Positions 7,880 through 14,970 of a DNA stretch of 28,628 nt are shown here, piece by piece. This stretch comes from Nanoarchaeota archaeon SCGC AAA011-G17 (GTDB lineage: Archaea; Nanobdellota; Nanobdellia; SCGC-AAA011-G17), in assembly GCA_000402515.1 (NCBI GenBank), contig AQRL01000020.1, positions 1 to 28,628 of the forward strand. The letters are read 5' to 3'. Below the pieces are notes generated by a model that was not told the DNA's origin, did no database searches, and was given only the letters and a program-made list of their open reading frames with translations. Numbering within the stretch: position 1 is the stretch's first letter; each line of letters starts with the position of its first letter. The translations under genes were made by a program, and so were the position numbers.

Positions 7880-7939
7880 CCTGGTTAACATGCAAGCCTG
7901 TGGAGCTTGATATCGTGGGTTCAAATCCCACCATCTGCC
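7864..7939 (+). tRNA. tRNA-His (GUG) with encoded G-1
   Basis: A full cloverleaf can be drawn. The 8-bp acceptor stem is 7864-7871 with 7932-7939, and includes G-1 paired to C73, the hallmark of tRNA-His. U8 and A9 are 7872-7873. The D stem is ATGT/ACAT with loop AGCCTGGTTA. The anticodon stem is CAAGC/GCTTG with loop CTGTGGA (anticodon GTG at 7900-7902). The variable loop is 5 nt, and the T stem GTGGG/CCCAC carries loop TTCAAAT. No CCA is encoded and no intron is present. Because G-1 is genomic, Thg1-type addition is not required. The histidyl-tRNA synthetase gene begins 13 nt downstream. Confidence 0.96.
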
Positions 7940-7952
7940 CTATAAACTAAAA

Positions 7953-9221
7953 ATGAATCTAACTGATGCAAAAGGAACAAGGAACTTTTTACCGAATGAA
8001 AAGATTATAAGGAATTACATAACAGATACTATTCGCTCAGTCTTTGAACTATACGGGTTTATGCCTATAGAAACCCCGATACTGCAGCGTTATGAAACCC
8101 TTGCATCAAAATACTCTGGTGGAGAAGAAATACTCAAAGAAACATTCAAGCTTAAAGACCAAGGAAACAGGCAGTTAGGATTAAGATATGATTTTACAGT
8201 GCCATTAGCAAATTTTATAGCTTTAAACCCAGAGATGAAACTTCCCTTCAAATGTTACCAAATGGGTCCTGTCTTTCGTGATGGTCCTATAGAGAAAGGT
8301 AGGTTAAGGGAATTCTGGCAGTGCGATGTTGACACAATTGGTTGTGAAGGAATGGGAGCAGAAGCCCAGCTATTGAACCTTGCTTTCACTGTCTTTGAAA
8401 AATTAAAAATCCCCATAATAATAAAAGTAAACAACAGAAAAATCCTGGATGCTATTATTGAAGCAGCCAATGTAACAGAAAATAAGGATTCTGTTATGCT
8501 GACTTTAGATAAATACTATAAAATAGGGATTAATGGAGTAAAAAAAGAGTTGCAAGAGAAAAAATTAAGCAATAATCAGATAAAAAAGATTATAGAAATC
8601 ATAGAAATAAAGGGAAACAACAAAGAGAAACTCGCAAAATTAAAGAAAATATTAATAAATAAGGAAGGAATAAAGGAATTAGAAGAACTTCTTCCTAGAG
8701 TATATAAAAAAATAGAAATCTGTCTGCCCTTAGTTCGTGGCCTCTCTTATTACACAGGAACAATATTTGAGATTGGCTTGAAAAATTCTGATACTGGATT
8801 TTCTATTGGGGGTGGCGGTCGTTATGATAAAATGATATCAAAATTATTGGATTCAAAAAGAAGTTACCCTGCTGTTGGGCTCTCTTTCGGTTTAGAAAGA
8901 ATCTTTGAATTATTAAAAGACAAAAAAATGGAATCAATAACAAAGGTATATATTATAAGTGTGGGAATAGAAAAGAAAGAATGCATAGAAATGGCAAGAA
9001 AACTAAGAAAAGAATTAAGAAAAAATAATATTAATACAGACACGGATTTAATCAACAGAAGCCTTTCAAGAAATCTTGATTATGCAGACAAATTAAACAT
9101 CCCTTATGTTGTTTTTATAGGAAATAAAGAGCTAAAAGCAAAGAAAGTTACATTAAGAAACATGAAAACAGGAAAAGAAAAATTAGTGACAATAAAAAAT
9201 ATTAAAAAATACATTATTTAG
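7953..9221 (+). CDS. hisS: Histidyl-tRNA synthetase
   Basis: This is a class II synthetase of 422 residues, the usual length. Motif 2 is FRDGPIEKGRLREFWQCD near 108-125. The histidine-specific signature LVRGLSYYTG is near 260, with motif 3 in GGGGRYDKM near 288 and GLSFGLERI near 310. The last 100 residues form the anticodon-binding domain. It charges tRNA-His, whose gene is 13 nt upstream. With no TATA box in that gap, tRNA and enzyme are likely cotranscribed. The 3' end overlaps a small minus-strand gene by 8 nt. Confidence 0.97.
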   Translation: MNLTDAKGTRNFLPNEKIIRNYITDTIRSVFELYGFMPIETPILQRYETLASKYSGGEEILKETFKLKDQGNRQLGLRYDFTVPLANFIALNPEMKLPFKCYQMGPVFRDGPIEKGRLREFWQCDVDTIGCEGMGAEAQLLNLAFTVFEKLKIPIIIKVNNRKILDAIIEAANVTENKDSVMLTLDKYYKIGINGVKKELQEKKLSNNQIKKIIEIIEIKGNNKEKLAKLKKILINKEGIKELEELLPRVYKKIEICLPLVRGLSYYTGTIFEIGLKNSDTGFSIGGGGRYDKMISKLLDSKRSYPAVGLSFGLERIFELLKDKKMESITKVYIISVGIEKKECIEMARKLRKELRKNNINTDTDLINRSLSRNLDYADKLNIPYVVFIGNKELKAKKVTLRNMKTGKEKLVTIKNIKKYII

Positions 9222-9372
9222 TATTAACACACTCTACTTTTTTTTCTAATCCACTATTTTTACCCACCATTCCTATTACATAGGGTGCTGCTGCTAAAAG
9301 ATATATACTGCCAACTAGTATTGCTGCATCAATATACTTTTTAATTCTATGTTCTTCATATAATTTAACCAT
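9214..9372 (-). CDS. Small single-span membrane protein
   Basis: The 52-residue protein starts at the ATG at 9372, which has a strong GGAGG ribosome site about 10 nt upstream. The in-frame upstream extension to 9447 overlaps the neighbouring gene and is disfavoured. One hydrophobic segment (roughly IDAAILVGSIYLLAAAPYVI) follows a charged N-terminus, and the tail is short and polar. No family is recognised. It follows the DUF4013 membrane protein gene on the same strand and may be cotranscribed with it. Confidence 0.6.
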   Translation of the reverse strand: MVKLYEEHRIKKYIDAAILVGSIYLLAAAPYVIGMVGKNSGLEKKVECVNTK

Positions 9373-9415
9373 TGTAAAAAACCTCCAAGAATAATTAAAA
9401 AAGAATTTGAACGCT

Positions 9416-10054
9416 TTATAAGCCTTGCTCTTTGTAAACCTGCCCAAGAACAGTCATGAATGTTACACCCGAAAGGAAACCAGCAATTCCACTGCCAAGG
9501 AAGGGAATAATTCCCAGTAATAGTCCTATTATGAGACTATAAATTCCAGCAACTAGCCAGGCAAAGAAATACTCTTTTCTGAATATACCCTTTAAAATTT
9601 CTTTAAATTCAAAAGCCTCTTTAAACTTATAATTCATTGCAAACCTGACACTGGCATAATAACATACATAAGTAGTTAATATCCCAAGCAAAACAATTGC
9701 TATCAAGCTATATCCAACACTTCTAATCAATTCAGCTAAAAAAACACTGGTATCAGCCTCATATAAATTAGCTAGGGTAAATATACTTTTTCCAATAACA
9801 TAAAAAAATACAATCATAACAGGGATAGAATATATTATCCATATAACACCGTTTAACATCCCTCTTATGAATAATTCACCATAATTTTTCCATTCAGGTA
9901 ATACTAATTTATTTTTATAAGCGCTTCTGCAGCATTCTAATTGATAGCCAGAGCCAATAAAATTAACAATTGGGATAACACTAAAAAGCAACCCAAGTAA
10001 TAATTTTTTAGAATCACTAAAAGGCCTCTTTATTGCTCTTATATAATCAATCAT
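9416..10054 (-). CDS. DUF4013-like multi-pass membrane protein
   Basis: The 212-residue protein has about four to five hydrophobic segments. After an amphipathic start, GYQLECCRSA lies near 37-46 and a GELFIRGMLNGVIW turn near 59-72. Long Val/Ile/Leu-rich spans follow, and a final glycine-rich hairpin (IIPFLGSGIAGFLSG). This matches the general layout of archaeal DUF4013 proteins, whose function is unknown. It lies 32 nt downstream of scpA on the same strand. Confidence 0.72.
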   Translation of the reverse strand: MIDYIRAIKRPFSDSKKLLLGLLFSVIPIVNFIGSGYQLECCRSAYKNKLVLPEWKNYGELFIRGMLNGVIWIIYSIPVMIVFFYVIGKSIFTLANLYEADTSVFLAELIRSVGYSLIAIVLLGILTTYVCYYASVRFAMNYKFKEAFEFKEILKGIFRKEYFFAWLVAGIYSLIIGLLLGIIPFLGSGIAGFLSGVTFMTVLGQVYKEQGL

Positions 10055-10086
10055 TAAAGAAAAAAAGATTTATTTGTATATAAAAC

Positions 10087-10803
10087 TTACTCTTTCTTCA
10101 GCCAGATTTCAATCTCTCCAAAATGCTCCTTCTGCGCCATATCAATCTTCCTCTGATTATCTAAGTGTAATAAAGGGACAAACATTGCTATTCTGTCCTC
10201 TCTCCTGGGGCTGTTGACAAACTCTTCAAAAGTTAATCTCTCCCCGCTTTTAAAAAATGAGTTTATTCTTTCATAGACATCAAGAATAACCTTGGTAATA
10301 TCAATCTTTCTTTCAGGAATCTTAACCTCATTAACCCTTTCTCCCAATAATCTTACCGCCCTTCTGTTCCCGACAGCCAGAGCCTTCTGTAATGCACTGA
10401 CCAGATCCTCAACACTAACCTTTCTTTTTCTTGGTTGGGGTGTTTTTGGAATGATTACTACCCTCTTCCCGTCAAAGTCCCTTAAATCAAGATCATTGTC
10501 AAATAGTTCTTCATGAAAATCATCTTCAGGAGGATTAATTAATTCTTCAAATCTAACCAGATCTTCATCAACTAATTTCTGGCTTTTAATTTTAAGAAGT
10601 ATAGCACTGGCAAGTATTACCTTTCCGGAAATAATGAAATTCATCTCCTTAAGTTTCTTTACAGTTTCTAGATATCTTTTGGCAAGCAAACTAATATCAA
10701 TATCCCACGGATCCATCTGCTCTGACCTGACTAAATCATAGATAATTGTCTGCCAGGTAATCTCATCCTCTTTCAATAATAAGTCAAATATTCTGTTCTG
10801 CAT
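10087..10803 (-). CDS. scpA: Segregation and condensation protein A (kleisin)
   Basis: The 238-residue protein has the ScpA pattern. The N-terminal helical domain contains YDLVRSEQMDPWDIDI near 24-39 and SGKVILASAILLKIKSQKL near 59-77. A low-complexity acidic linker follows (about 85-125). The C-terminal winged helix contains LTFEEFV and IAMFVPLLHLD. ScpA is the kleisin that bridges the heads of SMC. No SMC or ScpB gene is in the window. A minus-strand TATA element near 10825-10834 fits a leaderless start at 10803, and the promoter region is shared with the divergent gene at 10847. Confidence 0.9.
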   Translation of the reverse strand: MQNRIFDLLLKEDEITWQTIIYDLVRSEQMDPWDIDISLLAKRYLETVKKLKEMNFIISGKVILASAILLKIKSQKLVDEDLVRFEELINPPEDDFHEELFDNDLDLRDFDGKRVVIIPKTPQPRKRKVSVEDLVSALQKALAVGNRRAVRLLGERVNEVKIPERKIDITKVILDVYERINSFFKSGERLTFEEFVNSPRREDRIAMFVPLLHLDNQRKIDMAQKEHFGEIEIWLKKE

Positions 10804-10816
10804 ACACCAAGAAACT

Positions 10817-10825
10817 TTTATAAAC
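10817..10825 (+). promoter_or_regulatory. TATA box for 10847 in a divergent promoter
   Basis: TTTATAAAC is centred 26 nt before the ATG at 10847. The same 43-nt gap also carries the minus-strand TATA box of scpA. Confidence 0.55.
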
Positions 10826-10846
10826 TTATAAATTTATTGGATAGTT

Positions 10847-11257
10847 ATGAAAGAAGAGAAAAAATACTCAAAAAGGATATTAGCCTCATTTGTTTTAATA
10901 ATATTTTGTGTTTTATGGGGATCATCAGTTTTTTTTGTAATGTTAAACACATATCCTAGGTCAGAAAATGATCCTTATCTAAAAAATTTTCAAAAAGCAT
11001 ATCCAGAGCAATATAACCGTGAATATCTTTTTTCTTATGATACAGGCGAATCCATTTCTAATTTTTTAGACTCTTTTTTTCTTTATATACCTATCATTTG
11101 TTTAGTATCTATAGTGTTGGGTATAATGGGGATAATAGAAATTAAAAAAAATAAAAATCTTAAAGGAATGTGGTTAGCAATACCAAGCTTAGTTCTTTCA
11201 ATATCATTAGTGGTTATAATTATTTTGATGGGTATGTTTGCAGCAGGCCTACCATAA
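10847..11257 (+). CDS. Three-span membrane protein, DUF4190-like
   Basis: The 136-residue protein has a charged N-terminus and one span at about 12-34. A polar external loop of about 40 residues follows, then two closely spaced spans (about 75-97 and 107-130) joined by the short basic turn IEIKKNKNLKGMW. The GIMGIIEI plus GMWLAI arrangement resembles DUF4190-type hairpins. No catalytic residues are seen and the function is unknown. Confidence 0.65.
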   Translation: MKEEKKYSKRILASFVLIIFCVLWGSSVFFVMLNTYPRSENDPYLKNFQKAYPEQYNREYLFSYDTGESISNFLDSFFLYIPIICLVSIVLGIMGIIEIKKNKNLKGMWLAIPSLVLSISLVVIIILMGMFAAGLP

Positions 11258-11291
11258 TGTAACTATTAAAAAGTAGAAACATACCGAAAGG

Positions 11292-11299
11292 TTTAAATA
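11292..11299 (+). promoter_or_regulatory. TATA box upstream of the structured leader
   Basis: TTTAAATA would start transcription near 11320. The transcript would then begin just before the stable hairpin at 11334-11367 and run into the gene at 11400, giving a leader of about 80 nt. Most neighbours here are leaderless. Confidence 0.45.
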
Positions 11300-11333
11300 C
11301 TAGTTATTTTTCTTTATTTTATCACCTCTTTTT

Positions 11334-11367
11334 CCCAGGATGGTAGTCTTCGGACTGCCCTCTTGGG
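11334..11367 (+). ncRNA. Very stable UUCG-capped hairpin (leader element, small RNA or terminator)
   Basis: The 5' arm 334-340 pairs with 361-367 (7 bp with one G-U). After one mismatch, 342-348 pairs with 353-359 (7 bp with one G-U). The loop is TTCG closed by C-G, the classic super-stable tetraloop. CCTC at 11325-11328 could also pair with the G run at 11381-11386, enclosing the whole element. TTTT follows the stem, so it could instead be an intrinsic-type terminator for the gene ending at 11257. Its position downstream of a TATA box favours a leader or separate RNA. Confidence 0.5.
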
Positions 11368-11399
11368 TTTTACGACCTTAGGGGGGACTATATAAAAAA

Positions 11400-11927
11400 A
11401 TGACAGAAAATCGAGCGTATAATAGAGAACTTAAGATTATAAATAAAAAAAGTCTTAAAAATAGTTCTAGAGCATTTACATATACGGTATTAGGTATTCT
11501 TGGAGGATTTAGTCTTACTGTAAGACCATATGTAGATTTTTTTGAAAATCCAATTATAAATGAATACAAACAAACCAACAATCTTTTGGCGCAATTTAAA
11601 AGAGAATTAGAAGAGCATGAGATAGTATTCGTCGATGAAATATCTACTAAAACAAGGGAAGACATTTATAAGCATTTGAATAATAATAAAATAGAATTAG
11701 AAATATTAGTAACAAATTTAAGACAAGATAGTTTAAGATTATCTCAAATAGTAAAACCATATACTCAATTTAAAGAATACTTGGACAAAGAATCAAACAC
11801 ATATTGGTGGATAGGGGGGGCTTCTTGTTTTTTGAGTTTTATTGGTAATTTGGGTATTTTAACCTTCCTTGGTAGAAAAAGTAGAAAGGCTAAAGAGCAA
11901 TTAAAACAAAAATACTGTATAGAATAA
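11400..11927 (+). CDS. Membrane protein with two spans and a central helical domain
   Basis: The 175-residue protein has hydrophobic segments at about 26-44 and 137-156. Between them is a polar helical region of about 90 residues (60-135) that may form a coiled coil, and the C-terminus is basic and cytosolic-looking. No family is recognised. Its stop codon directly abuts the stop of the convergent S27ae gene with no intervening base. It is preceded by the structured element at 11334-11386. Confidence 0.65.
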   Translation: MTENRAYNRELKIINKKSLKNSSRAFTYTVLGILGGFSLTVRPYVDFFENPIINEYKQTNNLLAQFKRELEEHEIVFVDEISTKTREDIYKHLNNNKIELEILVTNLRQDSLRLSQIVKPYTQFKEYLDKESNTYWWIGGASCFLSFIGNLGILTFLGRKSRKAKEQLKQKYCIE

Positions 11928-12107
11928 TTATTTCTTAACTTCTAGATAGTGGCAATTCCCGCAGTACCATCTATCCTTGTGGTCTGCTAAGAAATGAATT
12001 CTGCATCTAGGGCAGGTTTTAGCTTTAACTAATTTTCCTGCTTCTACTTTGTACTTTTCCCACTTCTTACTTGGTCTTTTGTTCTTTGGTTTTTTCTTTT
12101 TTCCCAT
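11928..12107 (-). CDS. rps27ae: 30S ribosomal protein S27ae
   Basis: The 59-residue protein starts at the ATG at 12107. The N-terminus is very basic (MGKKKKPKNKRPSKKWEKY). A zinc ribbon follows: CPRC at residues 32-35 and CGNC at 49-52, with the family-typical LADHKDRWYC between. It matches archaeal S27ae in length and motif order. It follows S24e in the conserved archaeal cluster rpoE1-spt4-rps24e-rps27ae and overlaps the end of the S24e gene on the same strand. Confidence 0.95.
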   Translation of the reverse strand: MGKKKKPKNKRPSKKWEKYKVEAGKLVKAKTCPRCRIHFLADHKDRWYCGNCHYLEVKK

Positions 12108-12372
12108 CTTTCTTTGCCTTCTTGTTTATTTTCTCAAATTTTTCAAGGTCTTTTTTATCCTTGTAAACATTGACAATAACCTTGGCCTTCTCAACACCAA
12201 AATGAGGATAAATATGCCTTATAATTATTAGCCCTTCATCAACCTTTAAATCCTGAGCAACCCTCTTCTTAATATCCTCTTTCTTTGGGGTAGCAGCTCC
12301 TATATGCTCTACTTCATATGTTATTCTCTTTCTTGATAATAAAGGGATATCTTTTTCTTCTAGCTTTTTCAT
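12067..12372 (-). CDS. rps24e: 30S ribosomal protein S24e
   Basis: The start at the ATG at 12372 overlaps the spt4 stop (ATGA), and this coupling favours it over the upstream TTG. The 101-residue product has the S24e core: NPLLSRKR-like PLLSRKRITYEVEH near 10-23, a TPKKEDIKKRVA helix, and the IIIRHIYPHFGVEKAKVIVNVY segment in two strands near 50-70. The tail is lysine-rich. It lies in the archaeal transcription/ribosome cluster. Confidence 0.95.
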   Translation of the reverse strand: MKKLEEKDIPLLSRKRITYEVEHIGAATPKKEDIKKRVAQDLKVDEGLIIIRHIYPHFGVEKAKVIVNVYKDKKDLEKFEKINKKAKKDGKKEKTKEQKTK

Positions 12373-12554
12373 CTTACTTTGATACAATATTCTCCCTTGC
12401 TTTTAATCTCAATCTTTTTTGCTATCTCGCTCTTTTCAGCATCTAGAATATTAATTCTTCCATTCCAGCTCTCACTAAAATTGGAATTCTTGCAGATAGG
12501 GCACTGCTCTCCCTTTACAAAGATTTTACAATTCCTGCATACTTTCTTCTTCAT
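12369..12554 (-). CDS. spt4: Transcription elongation factor Spt4 (RpoE2)
   Basis: The 61-residue protein has the Spt4 zinc ribbon, CRNC near residue 6 and CPIC near 18. The conserved SESWNGRINILDAEKSEIA segment lies near 28-46, ending in GEYCIKVR. It pairs with Spt5 to make RNA polymerase processive. It overlaps the S24e start by 4 nt. TTTATAAA just before the ATG is too close to act as its TATA box. Confidence 0.95.
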   Translation of the reverse strand: MKKKVCRNCKIFVKGEQCPICKNSNFSESWNGRINILDAEKSEIAKKIEIKSKGEYCIKVR

Positions 12555-12670
12555 TTTTTATAAACCCCGGATGTGTCTAACCTATATGACCGAGGAGCAA
12601 CAAAAGTCTCGCAACACTCTGTCCTTTCTCCGTTTCCATTTTTACGTGCAATAGCTAAACCACCATTATT
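12555..12670. other. GC-richer spacer of unknown content
   Basis: This 116-nt gap between spt4 and the 31-residue gene is noticeably richer in G and C than the rest of the cluster, especially 12570-12635. It holds no recognisable tRNA, box C/D or box H/ACA RNA. The longest minus-strand frame inside is about 20 codons. A plus-strand TATA-like TTTATAAA sits at its left edge (12558-12565). I assign no function. Confidence 0.3.
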
Positions 12671-12766
12671 TTAATAAATATCATTTGGAGTATAATGGCA
12701 TCCAATAACTTTTTCATCACATATTCCTGGATTTTCCCTTAATTGATGTTTGCAAAATTTATTCAT
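12671..12766 (-). CDS. 31-residue Cys/His-rich peptide, coupled to rpoE1
   Basis: The ATG at 12766 overlaps the rpoE1 stop as ATGA, a strong sign of translational coupling. The 31-residue product has C5 and H7, C16, and C23 next to H24, a spacing that could bind one zinc ion. No family is recognised. It sits between rpoE1 and spt4. It could be a real micro-protein or the remnant of a longer zinc protein. Confidence 0.45.
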   Translation of the reverse strand: MNKFCKHQLRENPGICDEKVIGCHYTPNDIY

Positions 12767-13329
12767 TCTTCCTTTTTCCCCTTGCTGTCTTTCTTCCTTA
12801 AATCTTCAATCCATTTAAAGCTTCCAAGCCAAGGCTGTCTCATTGTCAGACCAATCTTTGGATTATTAATATCTTTATAGCTTATAGCAATTATTCTTGC
12901 CCTGCATTTATCTCCTGTTTTCAAAATCTTTTTGCTGTCTTTTCCTGTTAAACTTCCAGATTTATTGGCGGTTACATGATCATCCATTGTCTGGCTTATA
13001 TGAATCATGCCGTCTATAGCACCCATATTAAAGAAAACACCGAAATCAGTAATGTCAGTTACGCTTCCTAAAACAACCTCTTGTATCTCAGGTTTGAAAA
13101 TTAATAATCTGAATACAGAATCATAATAAGCAGCGCCATCACCTGCAATTATAACCCCCTCTTTCACTTCTTCTACTCCTGCAACCCCGATTACAATACC
13201 CAATTCCTTAGAAATAAAGCCGCCGTCATATTTGTTGCTTAAGCTGCTTAATACGCTTTCCTCTACGTTCTCTCCAAGCAATTTTGGAGGAACTCTTATA
13301 TGGTCTCTTATTTTTATCTCGTAAAACAT
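12763..13329 (-). CDS. rpoE1: DNA-directed RNA polymerase subunit E' (RpoE1/Rpo7)
   Basis: The 188-residue protein begins with the Rpo7 stalk domain (MFYEIKIRDHIRVPP, then LGIVIGVAGVEEV near 44-56). It continues into an S1 RNA-binding domain from about 80 (VLGSVTDITDFGVFFNMGAIDGMIHISQ). The tail is lysine-rich. This subunit forms the polymerase stalk with Rpo4. Its start overlaps the PIN gene by 16 nt, in the order usual for archaea. Confidence 0.96.
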   Translation of the reverse strand: MFYEIKIRDHIRVPPKLLGENVEESVLSSLSNKYDGGFISKELGIVIGVAGVEEVKEGVIIAGDGAAYYDSVFRLLIFKPEIQEVVLGSVTDITDFGVFFNMGAIDGMIHISQTMDDHVTANKSGSLTGKDSKKILKTGDKCRARIIAISYKDINNPKIGLTMRQPWLGSFKWIEDLRKKDSKGKKEE

Positions 13330-13691
13330 TTTAGATATTTTTTTTGCCTTAAAACAATGACATCTCCCTTTAACCTTTTCCTAAGCTCTTTATCCATCGT
13401 CGCTACAATGGTGTCTTTGTCTTTTAATTTGACAATAATGTCATCAACATTATCTCCCTGGGTGTTGATTATTTTGATATTAAATTTCTTAATTAACTGC
13501 AAAGCCATTCTTGCAACCTTTCTTTCTTTCTCTTTTCCCCCCTTTATAAGTTTTTCTAACTCACCTATTGTCTTGTCTATAATAAAAATTTCATATTTTT
13601 CATCAACAATCCTGTCAATTTCCTTGAAAATATCCACCTTAAATTGAAATGGAATTAACAAAAAGTTTGTGTCAACTAGAATTTTTTTCAT
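13314..13691 (-). CDS. PIN-domain protein (Fcf1-like)
   Basis: The 125-residue PIN fold starts with the first catalytic aspartate in ILVDTNFLL (D7). The second acidic position is in IIDKTIGELEKL near 38, and DTIVATMDKELRKRL near 93-107 holds the third and fourth. PIN proteins next to rpoE1 in archaea are related to the rRNA-processing nuclease Fcf1/Utp24 rather than to VapC toxins, and no antitoxin partner is present here. It is the first gene of the cluster that runs to S27ae. Confidence 0.85.
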   Translation of the reverse strand: MKKILVDTNFLLIPFQFKVDIFKEIDRIVDEKYEIFIIDKTIGELEKLIKGGKEKERKVARMALQLIKKFNIKIINTQGDNVDDIIVKLKDKDTIVATMDKELRKRLKGDVIVLRQKKYLKCFTR

Positions 13692-13731
13692 CTAGACTTG
13701 TATTGTATTAATCCTTTTTAAACATTTTCTT

Positions 13732-14688
13732 TTATAAAAAAGGCAGTCCATTAGCCTTCTCTTTGTCATCCGAAACAAAAATAATGTCAAGTTCCATGTT
13801 CTCATCTTTCATTGTTTCTTTCAATTCCTCTATACCTTTTCTCAGCTCCTCTTCTGTTCTGTGGAAAAATTGCATAAAACAATTGGGCTTGGCAACAGAC
13901 AATGAAAAAGAATTAACAAAAGGATGTTGTTTTGCAAATCTTTTCATTTTTTCAACATTCTCTTTCTTCATATTATTCATTTGCAATAAAATTCCAGAAT
14001 AAAAATATCCAAGTTTATTCATATCAAATTGTATCCTGTTTCCAAGAATTATTCCATTAGAATACAGCTTCTTTAGTTTGTAAATAACAAGCTCATTGGA
14101 AATATTAAGCTTATTTGCAATATCCACTATTCTAATCCTTCCATCTTCATTTAGCAGTTTTAAAATCTCAATCTCTGTCTTTTCAAGCTTAACTTCATTT
14201 CCCGGATAATCAGCCAATAAAAAACTTTTCTCCTCTTTCTTATCCTTCAAAAACTTTAAGGGATATAGCTCTGCAAAATACGGCTTTATCAGTAAATAAT
14301 CTGATAAATCCTTATTAATAAGCTCTGCAAGGTATTCATTCAGCTCTTTCTCATTTTTAAAAACAAGATCCATATACATATCATATTTTCCAAGTATATT
14401 GCCGTAAGAAATACAATGCTTGTTCTTTCCTAAGCTTTCCTTGAATTGCTTTAAATCGCTGTATTTATTGAATTTTAATAATAGCATAGCAAAATAGGGA
14501 TATCCTAACTTTGAATAATTGAAAACTGTGAAGAATTTTCTTATTATTCCCTCTTCAATATATTTATTTATTCTATAATCTACCTGCTCTCTGCTTAACC
14601 CTGTTGCTTTGGCTATCTTTGTTAAGGGCTCTCTGTTGCTATGGTACAAAAAACCTAATAGTTTCCTGTCTGTCTGTTTAAGCTCCAT
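13732..14688 (-). CDS. Tandem Lrp/AsnC-like transcription regulator
   Basis: The 318-residue protein carries two copies of the Lrp unit. Residues 1-60 form a helix-turn-helix (LLGFLYHSN, then TKIAKATGLSREQVDYRINKY), followed by a RAM-like domain to about 145. A second helix-turn-helix lies at about 170-225 (ILKLLNEDGRIRIVDIANKLNI), followed by another RAM-like domain. Usual Lrp proteins have one unit of about 150 residues and dimerise, so this chain is like a covalent dimer. It is divergent from the gene at 14812. Confidence 0.8.
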   Translation of the reverse strand: MELKQTDRKLLGFLYHSNREPLTKIAKATGLSREQVDYRINKYIEEGIIRKFFTVFNYSKLGYPYFAMLLLKFNKYSDLKQFKESLGKNKHCISYGNILGKYDMYMDLVFKNEKELNEYLAELINKDLSDYLLIKPYFAELYPLKFLKDKKEEKSFLLADYPGNEVKLEKTEIEILKLLNEDGRIRIVDIANKLNISNELVIYKLKKLYSNGIILGNRIQFDMNKLGYFYSGILLQMNNMKKENVEKMKRFAKQHPFVNSFSLSVAKPNCFMQFFHRTEEELRKGIEELKETMKDENMELDIIFVSDDKEKANGLPFL

Positions 14689-14780
14689 AGAATTATAATA
14701 TTAAAAAACTATTTAAATTTATCTATTTATTAAAAATAAAGATTAAAATATTTAGTAAATTAGTACTTTTATAAAGAAAG

Positions 14781-14789
14781 TTATAAATC
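14781..14789 (+). promoter_or_regulatory. TATA box for 14812
   Basis: TTATAAATC is centred 27 nt before the ATG at 14812, a leaderless arrangement. Confidence 0.55.
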
Positions 14790-14811
14790 TATGTATAATA
14801 CCTAATTTTTT

Positions 14812-14970
14812 ATGAAATACCAATTAATAGATAGGACTCCAGAAGAATTAAAATGCAGTGTAGGTATTTGCCCTGCTATTTATAATGTTAAAGAATTGCC
14901 TTTTAGAAATTGGATTGTTGGATTTAATGAAGGTAAAAAAAGAGGTTATAATTTAGGGGGGAATAAATGA
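14812..14970 (+). CDS. 52-residue hypothetical protein
   Basis: A leaderless promoter and a 4-nt overlap (ATGA) with the next gene support this short frame. The product has a central CSVGICPAIY segment (C15, C20) and then a probable strand, RNWIVGF. That pattern of two cysteines followed by a strand is seen in small bacterial proteins with a CPxVY/F motif, but I cannot name the family with confidence. The C-terminus is glycine and lysine rich, and a run of six G near the end can serve as the ribosome site of the next gene. Confidence 0.55.
   Translation: MKYQLIDRTPEELKCSVGICPAIYNVKELPFRNWIVGFNEGKKRGYNLGGNK

Noticed and set aside
7864-7939. Intron in the tRNA that would house the endonuclease gene
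   Set aside because: The tRNA can be folded without interruption, and the endonuclease gene lies entirely 5' apart from the 16-nt overlap.
11378-11665. Minus-strand frame of 95 codons
   Set aside because: It covers the leader and first half of the plus-strand membrane-protein gene at 11400 and has no promoter or ribosome site.
12379-12654. Plus-strand frame of 91 codons
   Set aside because: It is antisense to spt4, which is a clear family member.
12585-12660. A tRNA or box C/D RNA in the GC-richer gap
   Set aside because: No T-loop, no closing acceptor stem and no C/D box pair can be seen.
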